Notes: generated from the sequence alone by a model not told the origin. A stretch of DNA of 64,000 bases from Mytilisepta virgata (GCA_028015205.1 CM051517.1:39691135-39755134), one strand, 5' to 3'; counted from the stretch's first letter, positions 12,664 to 25,800 are shown. Program-made: numbers and translations.

Positions 12664-14311
12664 GGTTTCAGCTATCTAATGATTCTTTCTATCAAAAAAT
12701 GTCTTCTGACAATACTAAGGATAATCAAAAACATGTAAAGGGCATTATATCCTCGTCTATCGATGCAGGAATCCTACCATCGTTGGCCAAAAATCTCATC
12801 ACCTCTGAACCACGCACTTCAAGATTTTATATGTTACCTAAAATTCATAAAGCAGAGAACCCAGGAAGACCCATAGTTTCTGCATGTGGCTGTCCTACAG
12901 AAATATTTCTAGCTTTCTGCACGAAATATTTATGCCCATTGTGGAGAATCTACCTACATATGTCAAGGATACTACTCATGCACTCAATATTTTCGATAAC
13001 TATAAAGCTGTCTCCATACATCCGAAAATGTTCACCATGGATATAACAGCTTTATACACCAGCATCCCTAATAACGATGCCATTATTGCAGTTAAACACT
13101 TTTTGGACAAGAGACCCAATCCATATGTAAATACTGATATCATTCTCAGGCTGACTGAATTGGTACTCAAACTCAAAACATTCCAATTCAATGGAGATTA
13201 CTTCTCACAGACGGGAGGGGTGGCATTGGGTACAAAAATGGGATCGAGCTTTGCTTATCTGTTTGTTGGCTATCTGGAGGAAAAGATGTTTACGGAATTT
13301 GATGGACCCATCCCTCGTCTATTTAAAATGTATATAGATGATGTCTTTGGAGTGTCTGATGACTCCGACGTCTTTCATCAATTTCGTTTCGTCTTACCAT
13401 CCATCAATTAAATACACAGTCTCTGTTAGTGACACGGAATTGTCGTTCCTTGACTTGACATGTAAATTGGTTGACAGCAGCTAGCATCGAAACATCGGTA
13501 TTTTATAAACCTACCGACGCACACTGCTACCTGACCTATTCCTCTTGTCATCCTATGTCTTGCAAAGATGTCATCCCTAAATCTCAGTTTCTTAGACTTA
13601 GACGCATCTGCAGCAATGAAGAAGATTTCAGGCCATTGACAGGGCATTTGAATCTGTGTCCAATGTGACCAGACCCAACGCCTTAAAGTCTGGTCGGAAA
13701 TCTAACAACAAACGTGTTCCAGTAGTCCTTACTTACCATCCCATAATGTCGCCATCCGTAACATCCTTATGAACAATTTTAACAACATAGTGATGAAAGA
13801 TCCGTTGATTTGCGAAATTGTTTAGACTGTCCCCATCACTGCTTACCGTAAGGGGAAAATTCTAAAAAAAAAAAAAAACACTTAGTCAGTAGTTCGATCA
13901 AGTCGAACATTTCCTCAGAAAAAACTGACTACCGGGGAACCAGGCCATGTAAAATGTCCAGATGTGTGACATGCCCCTACACCATGGATACTATGGAGAT
14001 CTTGGGTCCTGATAACAAATACATAATTCAAAATGGGTATATCTTTACTGAAATAAATTTGGTTTACGCAATCGTCTGTACGAATTGTGATAAGGTATAT
14101 ATCGGAGAGACATGTAATCGCCTTGGTGACCGCTTTGCGGAACACTTGCATAACTGATTGTCCACTTGGCAATCACAGCTCGTCAGACGTCCGCTTAACC
14201 GTTTTAAGGACAGTTAACGGAGGAAGAAAATACAGACAACGCCTTGAGCAGAAAATAATTTTTAACCTGGGGACACTCCGACCCCTTGGAATTAATGAAA
14301 AAAATTCTTAA
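12664..14311 (+). pseudogene. Penelope-like retroelement: reverse transcriptase plus GIY-YIG endonuclease, frameshifted and 5'-truncated
   Basis: Reading frames in three phases join into one decayed element. The RT part has RFYMLPKIHKAENPGRPIVSA (12816-12880), then after a +1 shift IFMPIVENLPTYV, FTMDITALYTSIPN, GGVALGTKMGSSFAYLFVG and the catalytic MYIDDVFG (13330-13354). These are the standard RT blocks in the form typical of Penelope-like elements (LPKIHKP, YxDD). Further shifts lead to a Cys-containing segment CVTCPYTMDT (13960-13990) and then a GIY-YIG nuclease core, LVYAIVCTNCDKVYIGET...R..EH (14055-14150). An RT with a C-terminal GIY-YIG domain defines canonical endonuclease-bearing Penelope elements. 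The N-terminal portion is absent and several frameshifts are needed, so it is inactive as it stands. Confidence 0.88.
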
Positions 14312-14577
14312 TTTCAACTCACTAGTTTACTAAGTATGCACACTAACTTTTTGCGGTACAGTTATCTTATATATGGTACGTTTTCTATACATCATAACGC
14401 CAAAGATATTATTTTACTTATTTTTACTATATAGTTTTACTATCTACCTTGCCATTTATGTATTTTCTACGAAGTACGTCCACGTCAAATAATTTTTTTT
14501 TTTTTTTTACATTTAATGTACGGACTCAGTCTCGCTCTGGGTTTCAAAGAGTCAACACCTTTTTATTTTTTACATGC

Positions 14578-14612
14578 TCGTGATCAAGACCATATTGGTC
14601 GAAACGTTGGAT
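14578..14612 (+). ncRNA. hammerhead-ribozyme-like motif at the 3' end of the Penelope-like element (degenerate)
   Basis: TGATCA, then stem AGACC-ATAT-TGGTC, then GAAACG (14581-14606) resembles the core of a minimal hammerhead (CTGATGA, stem II, GAAA). Penelope-like elements are known to carry hammerhead motifs in their terminal repeats. Here one core base differs (TGATCA for TGATGA), and I could not confirm stems I and III, so activity is doubtful. Confidence 0.45.
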
Positions 14613-14830
14613 ATTTTTAACTTTTTAGTTTGTTGTTTTTTTACGATTTTATATTTGGTTTTGTTCGACTTGTATATTTCATACATTTTAGTTGTTTTAC
14701 ACCCCTTTTGACAGCTCACTATTTCCATTTATTTTTCTTGTTATCTAATTCTAAATTACGTTGTTTGCATATACGGTTTTCCCGTTTTAATCTTGCGTAT
14801 CTTCCTTTTTCAATTTCTAGGAAGTGATCA

Positions 14831-16081
14831 CTAATTCTCATCTCGGTTGCACATTGCTCTCCTGGTCTCAAAATTACTCTCCAGAATAAATTTGTCTACG
14901 ACATAATCGGTCTTAATTTGACCGTATATAAATATTTTACTGTTTTCTGGGAGCGATTTTAATTTTTTTTTAAATAAATTTCCCTCATTATTTTTAAGCA
15001 TTTGTTTGGTATTTTTACCAAATGATACCTTATTTGCAGTATAATCCACTTCCATAACATCATTTACATCTAAATTATTTAATTCGCATATATTTTTAAC
15101 ATACGAAAACCAAGAAAATATACCAATTGAATTCAGATTTTTAGACAGGGAAAAGGCATCATATAATAATGGACTATTATCAGTACTGGATATTTTCGCT
15201 AAAATCAGTGATTGAAGTTTTATATAAACATCTGTAGGGTCTTGAGCTTGTTCTACTCTAGCAGCTATATTTACAGATTGCTTGCTTAATCCTAATACAT
15301 ATTTACAAAATTTAAGATGTGGCTTCTCAACAAAGCTTTGGTATATGGAAGCTAATAAATCAAAATTGTTTAAATTACTATTTTTTGCCCTTGCGGACGC
15401 TCTAATTACTTTATCATGAATGTCCATGTACCAAATCTCAGAATTATACATCAATATTGGTTTCACTAATGATTCAAATGATTTCTTATATAATTTTAAT
15501 TAGACATTTCCCATTGGAGTTAGATGTTTTAGCATAGAGAATAGTACTTTTGATGCTTTTTGGATAATTCTATATGAGCTGCATTTAGTTTCCCAGAAAC
15601 TTCAATAATAGTTCCGAGTTATTTATATTTCAAGACTTTTCTAGTTTTGTCCCATTCAGATAAAAATCAGATTTGTTACATATGATATTCTTTTGTTGAA
15701 AAATCATGATTTTAGTCTTTTGTGTATTAATTGAGAGTTGCCACTCTTCACAATAGCAGCTTAATTTATCAATCGGTCTCTGGAGACCTTGTGGGGTCTC
15801 AGATAACAACAGTAACTCATTTACAAACATAAGGCAGTTAATAGATATTTTATCAATAGATACGTGTCTACAAGGGTCAACAAAATTATTTGGTATATCA
15901 TTGACATATATATTAAATAGATTGGGCTCAACATGTCTCCTAGTCTAATCCCTCTGTCAATACATACATATTCAGACAGATTCTCCTTCAGCTTAACCGA
16001 GGCTTCAGTAGTTTTGTACATGCTTTTAATAATATTGTAACATTTAACAACAACCCTGAAATCAGCCATCAGCAGACGCAT
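14831..16081 (-). pseudogene. decayed non-LTR (LINE) reverse transcriptase, 3' part
   Basis: Three minus-strand frames in sequence look like one broken LINE ORF2. 15821-16081 reads IKSMYKTTEASVKLKENLSEY then RGIRLGDMLSPIYLIYM, the RT block with the (R)QGDxLSP motif altered. 15630-15830 reads LLLLSETPQGLQRPIDKLSCYC and then EEWQLSINTQKTKIMIFQ, the block after the catalytic site; the Asp pair itself is lost (VNELLLL where FADDLLLL is usual). 14831-15466 reads MKPILMYNSEIW and KFCKYVLGLSKQSVNIAARVE, the conserved C-terminal part. The N-terminal endonuclease was not seen. The clade is not assigned. Confidence 0.82.
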
Positions 16082-17553
16082 CCAATAAACGCCTATGAAA
16101 TGGATTTAAATGCACTAAGTGTGGCGAACACTCAATAGTAGTTATCCTGATCGAAAATATGTGAAGCTGAAACTATACCCCCAAAATCTTGTATAACAGA
16201 TTCTAATGCAAAAAAAAATAACCAAAAATACCTGAAATCAATTTACCACAACAAAATCGTGCGTAAAGAAATACGACTTAGTTTCTTAAAATTTTTAGTT
16301 TTTATACCAATAGCCTTTTTGGCTATCAGTTTCTGTCTGACTATAGGTTCGTACAAAGGCAAAATAATTTACAGAGTTCAATCAAAAGAATCGATGTAGG
16401 ACCAACAAAAAATTTAATTCACATAGTTTTTGGTGGGCCGTAAGGGTTTTATGGCGTCAAAAGGGTCACAAGTTTTGTTATTTGCATCAATTTTCAAAAT
16501 TTAGCATGTAAAATATTAATTTCAACTAGGTAATTTTCAACAGTGCCTCTAATATCTAATATCAAACAGTTTGAGGACAAAAAATGAGAGAACAAACACT
16601 GTGGAGCACAAAAGTACCACCGAAATACACTTTATTATAAATCAACAATTTCCGAGTTAGGTTAATTGGGGGGGGGGGGGGGTCAAGAATTTTAAAAGTA
16701 GTTTATATTCTCATCGAACTTTCACTACAATCTACATTCTTACTCTTGATAGACTATGCCTATGTTTTGCGTTATTCTTATTGGCCATAATTTAAATAAA
16801 TATACACGGAAGCATCATAACCATCCCATACTTGGGGTGTTTTACATCAAATGTGTGACTTCCGGACAATGAGAAACTGGTGTTATCGTGGCGTTATCAT
16901 TTCCTTTGGCTGATCTATTGTTAAAGGTTAATTTAGTCTGCTTAATGTTTATGAAAAACCTGTTATTACAAACTGTACAATTACTTAATGAAGGTAGATA
17001 CCCACGAAACTATTGGTTTAATATGGAGTAGGCTTTAGTCTAAAATCGGGCGAAGCCCATATCATAATAAGAATGAAAGACTTTCTTTAAATAATGTACT
17101 TACCAATCTTGACCTCCATATTGGAAGCCGTTGTTATGGTGTCATATTTGTAGGTCATTGAAGAAATTTTCGAATAAAGTTCCCAATGCGCTCAAAAACT
17201 CGAAAAAGTCAGTGGAAAATTATATCGTAGAGATTAGAAATTATGTTTTGGCTATCGCCAAAACATAATTTCTTTTTAAGTTTGTGCAATCGGAAAATAT
17301 TTTAACCGGAAGTCGCGCTGTATTTTTTAGGGTTTCTGGAATAGATTTACAAATGCTACTTCCGGTTTGAAACTACAGTCTACTTGATATCTGGATTTGA
17401 GACCCATATTCTACACTTAGTCAGGCTCACCCGATATTATTGTCAATGAGAAAACATGTTGCCGTTGGGAACATCTGAAGATTCCAAACATGATACTGTA
17501 CATGAAAAATGCATCTTCAGTAGTTTTGTAAAGGAAGGATATTTTTCTTATTC
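16082..17553. other. non-coding stretch with a perfect hairpin and a G tract
   Basis: No gene. A strong hairpin AGAAATTATGTTTTGGC-TATC-GCCAAAACATAATTTCT spans about 17236-17273, and a weaker one, ATAGCC-TTTTT-GGCTAT, lies at about 16310. A run of about 13-15 G is at 16668-16682. These look like ends of unidentified foldback elements. Confidence 0.45.
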
Positions 17554-18099
17554 ATTTCAACAAGGACGTATAACTAACACGGATTGGTGTCTCGCGGTAT
17601 CTCGTTAAAATATCGCGTATCGTGAGACTTGTATTTACTCACTACTACAATTATGCGCGCTTCAAGTAAATATTTCCGGTTAGTTACGATAATGTAAACA
17701 ACTAAAACTCCTATAGTCTCGATCATCATGACAGAAATTCTCTCATTTGTTTTTAACTTAAAAAACTTTGTTTATTATTTTCGATGTTCAAAAACCAAGG
17801 AAACAAATATAAAAAAAAATTCTATTAAATATGTCTTACAGGGCCGTTAAAATCATATAAATTACAAAGTTATAACATTTTTATTATTGAATAGTAAATG
17901 TCTTCTAGAAACAATTATTAATTTGATTAAAACCTTATTTAGTTTGAGCATTTACCTATGCATTCCTAATTCCTGTGATGATTTATAATTAATTATAATA
18001 AAAAATAAATTAGTCCCGATTGTATGTTGTTCATTTGATGAGTTTGTGCTGTTTCCTTTCTACTTTTTGACAGATTGTAAGTTGTAAGTTGTTTATTTA

Positions 18100-18417
18100 A
18101 TGAGCTTTTGTAGTTTCCTGTCTACTATTCAATTTAGAAAGGCTATGACCCAAGCTACACTAAAAGAGTCATTGTCTACTTTCAAAATGACCAAAGCTGA
18201 TTTGAGAAAATTAATGTTGAGAAATATACACGAATATGTCATAAAAAGAACGAGTTGCAAAATCTGCTATTTACTTTTTGATTTAAACTCTATTAACATG
18301 TCAGATTTTTTATCTTGGGACACTGATCTTGATTTGGAACTATTGCTAGGGGAATATACAGAATATAATAAATATATTTATTTGTCTAACTATTTCTCTA
18401 CTGAAAAAACAACTTAA
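18100..18417 (+). CDS. small unrecognised reading frame inside the 17.6-20.0 kb element
   Basis: 105 codons starting MSFCSFLSTIQFRKAM and ending FSTEKTT. It is charged and Lys/Leu rich, with a KMTKADLRKLMLRN stretch that could be helical. I recognise no domain. It may be a chance frame, a fragment of a transposon protein, or a real small exon. Its only context is that it lies wholly within the inverted-repeat element. Confidence 0.2.
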   Translation: MSFCSFLSTIQFRKAMTQATLKESLSTFKMTKADLRKLMLRNIHEYVIKRTSCKICYLLFDLNSINMSDFLSWDTDLDLELLLGEYTEYNKYIYLSNYFSTEKTT

Positions 18418-18799
18418 ATGACATACCTTAGTAAAATTATAAAGTCTAGTTGTCATAAAACTTTTATTGCATAATCACATCTTTAAAACCGCATTTCTAT
18501 CCAAATAAAAATCTTTTCTCAGCTGGGCACCTGTATATTCAATTATCAATAGCACCTTATCTTCTGAGGTTCACCCGGCCACATGACATTTGTTAATTAC
18601 AGGTGTTATGATTGATTGTATAAACATGGTCTGTTAGTTAGCCTGCCACATAGGTAATTGTTTCAGTCTTTTACACATAAATTCGTACATCATCTACATC
18701 ATACTACACTACACAAAACCATTCTTCAATTGGCCGACGGAATTCATAGGTTGCCCCTGACAACTGAGACAGAAGTATAAGACAAATAAAACAAAATAT

Positions 18800-19640
18800 G
18801 TATGCTTTTCTGCCAGATAGGAGGCTTAATTTTGCTCAGCATGCTCAAAAACATGTAAGGAACAGAAGACCTTTAAAGTAAAATTTGTTTACTATTCCGA
18901 TATTGACTTTTGAGCTGCAAATTAACTGCATTGCCCCGGTTCACAGTTATTTTGAGAATGAAAAAAAATGAAAATTAATTTAAGCGAAGAAAGGCTCAAT
19001 ATCTCATTCATTTGCCAAAATAGGAAGCTCATTTTTTCTCTGCAAGTCTAGATATATGTAATGAAAGGAAAAAAATAACTGTAATGCATTTGTATGCAAT
19101 GTGCATGTACCTTATACCTGCAAACTAGCAGCTCTGCTCTGATAGGTAGATATTATGAAACAAAATAGAGCTGTTAAAAATTTGTTCATTTTGTAGCTCA
19201 ATATCTAATCAAATTCTCAGCATAAGAAGCTTAAATTTGCTATGCAAGTGTAAAAATGTCATAGAAATGGAAAAAAATCATGCAATATGTGATTGTGTAG
19301 CATATATTCAACAAGATAGCTGCAAAATAGCATCTCTGCTCTGATTGATAAATATTTGACAAAAAAGATGGAGGGGGCTTCAATAACTTCAATATTTGAC
19401 TAACCTCTTAACAAATAAAGTTGAAACTTGCTATGCAAACGTTAAAATATAAAAGGAAAGGAACTCATTCAGTTTAGAAGCGTCTTTTCTCACCAAAAAT
19501 GCACATTTAGCTGCAAAATACAAGGCCATCCTCCATGGAAGTCGCCATTTTGTTTACCGAAAAGGACTGGTTTATATGTTATATTACACGTGAAATACAC
19601 AACAAAAGACGCTCTATTTTCATATGCAAACGTAAATATT
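18800..19640. repeat. diverged tandem array, unit about 180-190 bp
   Basis: Successive units share 'GAAGCTTAAATTTGCTATGC'-like and 'GCAAAATAGCATCTCTGCTC'-like blocks (for example AGCAGCTCTGCTCTGATAGG near 19126 and AGCATCTCTGCTCTGATTG near 19330). About four units can be followed, each considerably diverged. The array sits in the centre of the 17561-20030 element. Confidence 0.65.
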
Positions 19641-20079
19641 ATCTAAAACTTGTAATCAAATACTTTTATACAAGTAAATGCAATAAAATTTAAAAAAATA
19701 AATGCAACATGATGTGTCATGCCATCTCGGTCCCAGCATCATGGGCAGCATCTGGTATCCTTACTTATGATCTTTTATTATGATGTTTATAAGTGTTTGA
19801 TGTTGTTTTTATAGTGAAAAATCATTTAATACCATAAAATAACTTCTACTAAATATGTTTTTAATTATTCATATAATGTTTTTATACTTAAAAATTGATG
19901 TAGAAATCTCGAAGCGGCGATTCCCGCTGAAGATCTCTGCAGATCTCGTGTTTTCTCGCGATTCGCGATATTTCTCAGATATTATCAAGGCGATATCGAG
20001 AGTTTCCTATCCTTCTAATATACGTCCTTGATTTCAAATAAACAGTGTAGCCATAAAAACTGCATATATCCTAGCCTAG

Positions 20080-20510
20080 GCATTCTGGTATCAAGACACT
20101 TCAGTACCTGGACATTTCGGTATCCGCTGAAAAAGACAATTTGGTAGTGGGATTTTCTGTACTTAGACATTTCGGTACTAGAAAAAAAATTATTGTTGAC
20201 AATTGTTTATTGTTTGTATACATTTTTTTCCAATAGAGTATGTGTTTTTGTGTTATTTATCAATAAAATGATATATGAAGTGTTATAAAATCACAACTGA
20301 TCTGGGTTTTGATTATGTACTTTTCAATAAAAAAAATATAAAAATTTGTTATAAATCATTAGATACTTCGAAATTTGAGAAATCATGGAAGCTCAGAATT
20401 TTCTTCAAAATGGCTAGTGAATGTAGTACCGAAATGTCCATAGTCAGTACCGAATTGTCTCAGTACCAAAATGTTCAGGTACAGAAGTGTCTAGGATTCG
20501 GCATTCTTTG
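20080..20510. mobile_element. foldback (MITE-like) element built on GTACC...CATTTCGGTA repeats
   Basis: The left arm, with GACACTTCAGTACC and GACATTTCGGTA (20090-20200), is mirrored by the right arm, with TACCGAAATGTCC and CAGGTACAGAAGTGTC (20420-20495). The word CATTTCGGTA and its complement recur several times in each arm, so the arms are themselves repetitive. The middle is AT-rich with no coding signal. Boundaries are approximate. Confidence 0.7.
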
Positions 20511-20529
20511 GTCCAAGACCACAATTAAT

Positions 20530-22851
20530 TCATCATAGTGCATTTTTGTATTAAAAATTTGCTTGAAAAGTGTACTTACTTCCTGTCATAATATCAAATT
20601 AAACAAAAATCATCAGTACTAACTCAAAATATTGACAAAAATATCTCCTAGGGTAGCAGTATTCTTGCAGACGGCAACTATTGACACTTTTCCATCTGAC
20701 CAAATCACCACTTTTACTAATTTATTATTACAGCTCTTTAACTTTTTAACACATCATTTTGAACATTCTACTGTAAATTTATAACAAAAACAATTAAATA
20801 TACCACTGCTCTTCAATCCCGAAACTGAATGAAAAGTGGCAATTCCAAAACATTTTATCATCATTATGAAATTGTTATTTCTGAGGGATAGGTACTCATT
20901 TGAAGGACCATTTCCCTCATGATGGGATGTCCCTAACCTGATGAATGTATAGATAAAATTAAATTTTCAGCTCTTTCATAATTATATTCTGTGAAATCTT
21001 CACTTTATCTTATTATTTCTATTCTCTCTTCTACACTTAAATTTTTTTATCTACTTCAATATCTTTTAGAAAACATGATAATGAGATAACCCAGATGTAG
21101 AAACTGAAAAGTACAAAAAGGGGTTGACACAGGCTTTGGAAGTTTTGGCATATCCTCAAAATTGGGAATGTCGTACAAATGAGTGACAGTTTCATAGTGA
21201 TTACAAAGACTGAAAGACTTTTTACCAAAATTGCACATTAATTAAAAATGTACCATATCTTCTTTAAATTTCCCTTTCAAAGAGTTATAGTATTTTGACA
21301 TGTACCCTTTGAAATGATTGACGGACGGAAATGAAAACCATAAAGAAAATTCAGATTCGGCAATGGAAAGGACTGTATATCCGAAGTTGTTATTTTGCAT
21401 TTTTCCCCAAAATATCTCCAAACAGATCTTCAAACTTGGTGATGACAAACAACACTGTGCCTTGATCATTTATGATATAAAAGCACATTCACAGATTTTA
21501 CTTGAAAGAAGAAGAAGCGACACACAAATTTGAGTCTATTTAGTAATATAGATATGTACATTGTTGGAAAATATACACCAAGTTGATTTTCAGACTTTGT
21601 AAATTTTGAGAGAAAAATGTTTTGCCACTTCATTTTGCAAAAATGCTGAAAATTTGCCCCAAATTTTTCATTCTTCAACAAATTATAAATAAAAAGTGTT
21701 CACCCGCACCTAAAATTTGGTAAAAATTTGGATTTTTCCATTTTTTGTCATATTTTAGTTAAAAACTTTATGCTGCATGTAAATTTTATTGTCACCTGAA
21801 AAAACTAGTCCTAAAAAAAAAAAATTAAAAGTAAAATTTCACTCGCAACTATTTTTGCCATAAAAATCCAAAGAGATTTGTACAAGCCTTAGAAACACAT
21901 AGAAATGAAAGCTTTAATGAGTATTTCTCAGCTCTTTTGAAGTGAGCAAAAATGTAATATATATATTTTCCAATAATGTACATATTGTATTGTTTTTATC
22001 CTGTTTTAAATTGTTATAGTTTATCAGGAAAAGTCATGGCTCATTTCTAGCCTATTTTAAGAAAGCGGTTTTTGGCACATATTAAAACACTGCGAACCAG
22101 AACATGATACATGTACAAAATTTCATTTTAAGTGAACACAAGGGTACTAGAGATATTATGCTACTAGCAGAATATTGAAAAAAGATATTTGACAACTTTT
22201 ATTTGGCTAGTAAGTAAATAGTTACAGGATGAAAAAAAGTACAAGTACTCATACGTATAAGGCAAATCATGCTGATAACAGTATTAGTCAATTACACTGT
22301 TTAAGGGGAGACAACCCAAGCTGTTAATACATTCCTGTTTTGTATTCTTTGTAAGCACTTTTCTGTATGTTTGTTATTAAATTTTCAAGCCAGTGCCAAA
22401 ACTTCAATATTTGAATAGTAATTTAAGCAGAAGTATTTCCATTTCTATAAACACAAACATTTACTAGTATTTAGTTTTTCTGCCTTTAAAAAATATTAAA
22501 TAATGACAAAGTTTTATTTTATCGTTGTGATATGATCAGAGAATAGGCTTTTTTTGTCAATAGATGCATGTCAAAAAAGATTTTATAGTTTATACATTCA
22601 AACAAGAAATTTCATATTCTGGTGGTGCTGTTTGATTTTAACAAACAAATTTAACTGAGAATTTATGGAAATAAAATTTAGATATATTCGATCTAGTGTT
22701 TAAACGAAAATTCAAGTTGAGCATTGAGAACTATAATTTTTATAAATTACATCTGGTTAACACCAAACATTATTATAGAATGTTAATTTATATGTACATT
22801 GTAGTTACTACAGACATTTTAATTTCCCAGAAAGTGTAGAAAGATTACAAA
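20530..22851. other. non-coding stretch upstream of glucose-6-phosphatase
   Basis: AT-rich sequence with no convincing coding exon; reading frames at 21318-21681 overlap each other on both strands and show no known motif. The promoter and any 5' non-coding exon of the downstream gene should lie in its last part, but I see no clear TATA box or initiator to call. Confidence 0.4.
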
Positions 22852-25800
22852 ATGGACTGGTTAAATGACATACTAGATTTAAAGGAGCCAGGAGTTATGG
22901 ACTATGTACATTTACAGGGAGTCAATCTGATACACAGCATTCAGACTATATTTAAGGTATGCATATAGATAATGGCAGTACTTTGTCTAATTTTTGCATA
23001 AGATTTTATGACAGCAGTATATAGTTTTAACCTTCAGTACTGAACTAATACTGAAAGACTAATAGGTCCTTGTATGAGTTTAAAGTGAAGACTAGAAAAT
23101 CTTCCACTGATTTTTCTAAAATTCACATCTTTCCCAAGTGGAGCGCAGCAGAACGAGGGGACTTCACTTTTGAACGAGTATAAGAACCTATTTCTTCAGT
23201 AAATACTCAATTTTTAGGTTTTCTTTGGTGCCGGTCGACGAAGTCAAATAACGTTATGTTTGCTTGGTCAAAAGGTATATCAAAAGAATTCTGATTGGAT
23301 GTTAGAACAGTGGGAGATCGATGCAGGTGCAATAATCTTCCATGGGTCATCTCCCACTGAAAACAGCCATGTACAGAAGAAAATGAGGGCTGCAGTTTAT
23401 CTGTTTTCCTTCTTAAAATGTTTTCAGTAAAAGTTCTTTTCCTTCCCCTTACATTTTTAACTTACCTGGAACATGCATTGAATAAAGACGAGAACAGTTG
23501 CTGTTTTATCGTTCTACTTTTCTTTCAGAGTCATAGCGAGTTGATGCAGTTTATAACAACAGTAGGTGATCCACGTTATGCTTTCCTGATTTACTTCCCT
23601 TTATCTTACTGTCTACACAGACACACTGGTATACAAGTTGTCTGGTTAGCTTGTATTTCTGAATGGCTTAATGCTGTTTTAAAGTGGTAGGATATTGATA
23701 ATTAAAAGAATTTGAAATTTTAAGAAATCTCTTTTGAGGAAAAGTCATGATAAACGGTGATAATTTTGAAATTTTTATATTCTACTTAATGCAACAGGAA
23801 AGATTATCACTCCAATTTTAAATTATTGATTGCTTCGCTGTCTTATCGGTGTGTTATGGGCAAATTACAAAAGAGCAGGTTTTAAAATTTAGTATTGCCC
23901 TTTCATATAATGTTAGAAAATGAAAATAAGCAAGAGGATCAAATATGATAAACTAAAAATTTATTATCCTGCTGTGCAAAAATTAATTCTTTTACAGTTA
24001 TTTATCATGGTGAGAAGATACAATATAGTTAAATTGATCAATACTAGATGTCATGATAGGGCAGCAAGCAAAAAAATATTTTTGGTTTCAAAATAAAATT
24101 ATTATTTGTACTTACTGGATATATAATTTAATCAATTGCATTTCAAAATTGATGTAATTGTAATTTAAAAATAAATTTTGGGATATAATCAGTAATTTAA
24201 TCAACTACATTGAAAGTAATCGACCCCAGGTCTGAAATATTTGAACTACTCCAGGATACTACATGGGGAAAGACCATACTGGTGGATACATGAAATACAA
24301 CAACATGATCATGTGATACATCCTGTCCACTTACAGCAGTATTCACTGACCTGTGAAACAGGACCAGGCATGTGATTTTATCATGTGACCATCCATTTTT
24401 ATGTAGGCTGTTTTACTCCTGCAATGCATGTTTTGTGTGCTTGTTTTGCTAGATTTAAAGCAATATACCTTGTTAGCTATTTGTTGGTATTATAATGTTC
24501 TATTTACTGCCTCACCCGAATAACCATTCTATTCACCCTGTGTTCATTTTTGTCACTGGAATCTAGGAACCAGTAGTGAGATTTGTTGTGTAATGTCTTG
24601 AAATCCAGCTGATATTTTGCACAGTAAAGAAGATAGCAAAACAAACCAAACAATGTTAAAAATGGATGGTTTTTGACTAAATGTAGAAAATTCATCAACT
24701 TAATATGACTCTCTATTTAATTATTTTGATATTCCTCTGTTTTCAGATTTAATATGGTTATAACATGTTTCTATCAATTTTTTAACACATGATAAGGATT
24801 TCAAGACAAATCTTAAACAATCAATATTTTTCATGAGTAAGTGATATTTTAAGGCATGATCTGTAAGTGATATTATGATTAATTAAAACTCTGAACACAT
24901 TAACATGAATAAAACAGGAAGCTGTGTTGTTTGACCCGAAGCTCTAGGCTGAGCTTCTAACAAAGCAGCTTTTGTTCAAGAACCAAGTCTATAACTGTTT
25001 TGTTGTACAGATTTTGTGGGCATGACGTTATCAATCAAATGCGGACTGGCAGTCAACAGATCACTGCTGATCCAACAGTCTTAAAATTGTTCCCCAGCAA
25101 CAGTCAATTCTTACAGGATAATGAAAGAACACCTTAAAAACAGTTAAAATGTTACTTATTTTATGTAATAGAATTATATATAGAGTAAAAATATAAAGAT
25201 ATAACAAAATGAGATAAAATGAGATAAAACAATGGTATTGAATTTGTCTTATTAGTAGAACTTGGGTTTCTGGAAAAAAAAAGGTCTGAGGAAATGTACT
25301 AGAAGATTTTTCTAGATTTTCAGGAAGTTGAACCTGGCCACCAAATAACAGTTACGAGATTAATTTAAAATTAGTTTTTACTTGAATTGTTTAACAGCCA
25401 ATATTTACATGATTTTAGGTAGCCCATCAGGCCATGCTATGATTACATCTGCAGTTATGTATGTAATGGTTAGGTCCTTTATCAAGCATGTTGTCCCAGC
25501 CAAAAGGTAACCTATTAAATCTTTTTTTTCCTGTAAATTCCTTTAGATATTGAAAAGAGAATGCTACAACATTTATCAAAATTTCTCAAAATTAGTATGG
25601 TCCCTTAGAATATACCTTACAAGGTTTGCTTCAATTACAAAAAGTATACATAAGATCTTATTTGAAATACATGTGTTAAATTCATGTTCTGCACTCATTG
25701 TAATATGGGTAGGCATGAAATGTATTTATATTTTTCATTGAGTGATTATTTTCTCATCATTAATTCATCATGCAAAGGAATTGTTCTATTTATAACATCA

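Larger units (their letters stand above)
17561..20030. mobile_element. 2.47-kb terminal-inverted-repeat element with 7-bp target duplication
   Basis: Perfect 12-bp inverted ends CAAGGACGTATA (17561-17572) and TATACGTCCTTG (20019-20030) are flanked by a perfect direct repeat ATTTCAA at 17554-17560 and 20031-20037. Inside both ends lie TCGCG-rich stretches (17590-17625 and 19950-20000) with short inverted words. The interior is AT-rich and holds a tandem array (18800-19640) and a 105-codon frame (18100-18417) of no recognised family. No transposase motif was seen. The 7-bp duplication with a CAAGG end does not let me assign a superfamily. Confidence 0.78.

Noticed and set aside
21037..21681. 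Several overlapping frames of 60-75 codons on both strands
   Set aside because: They overlap one another, are AT-driven in composition and show no family motif.
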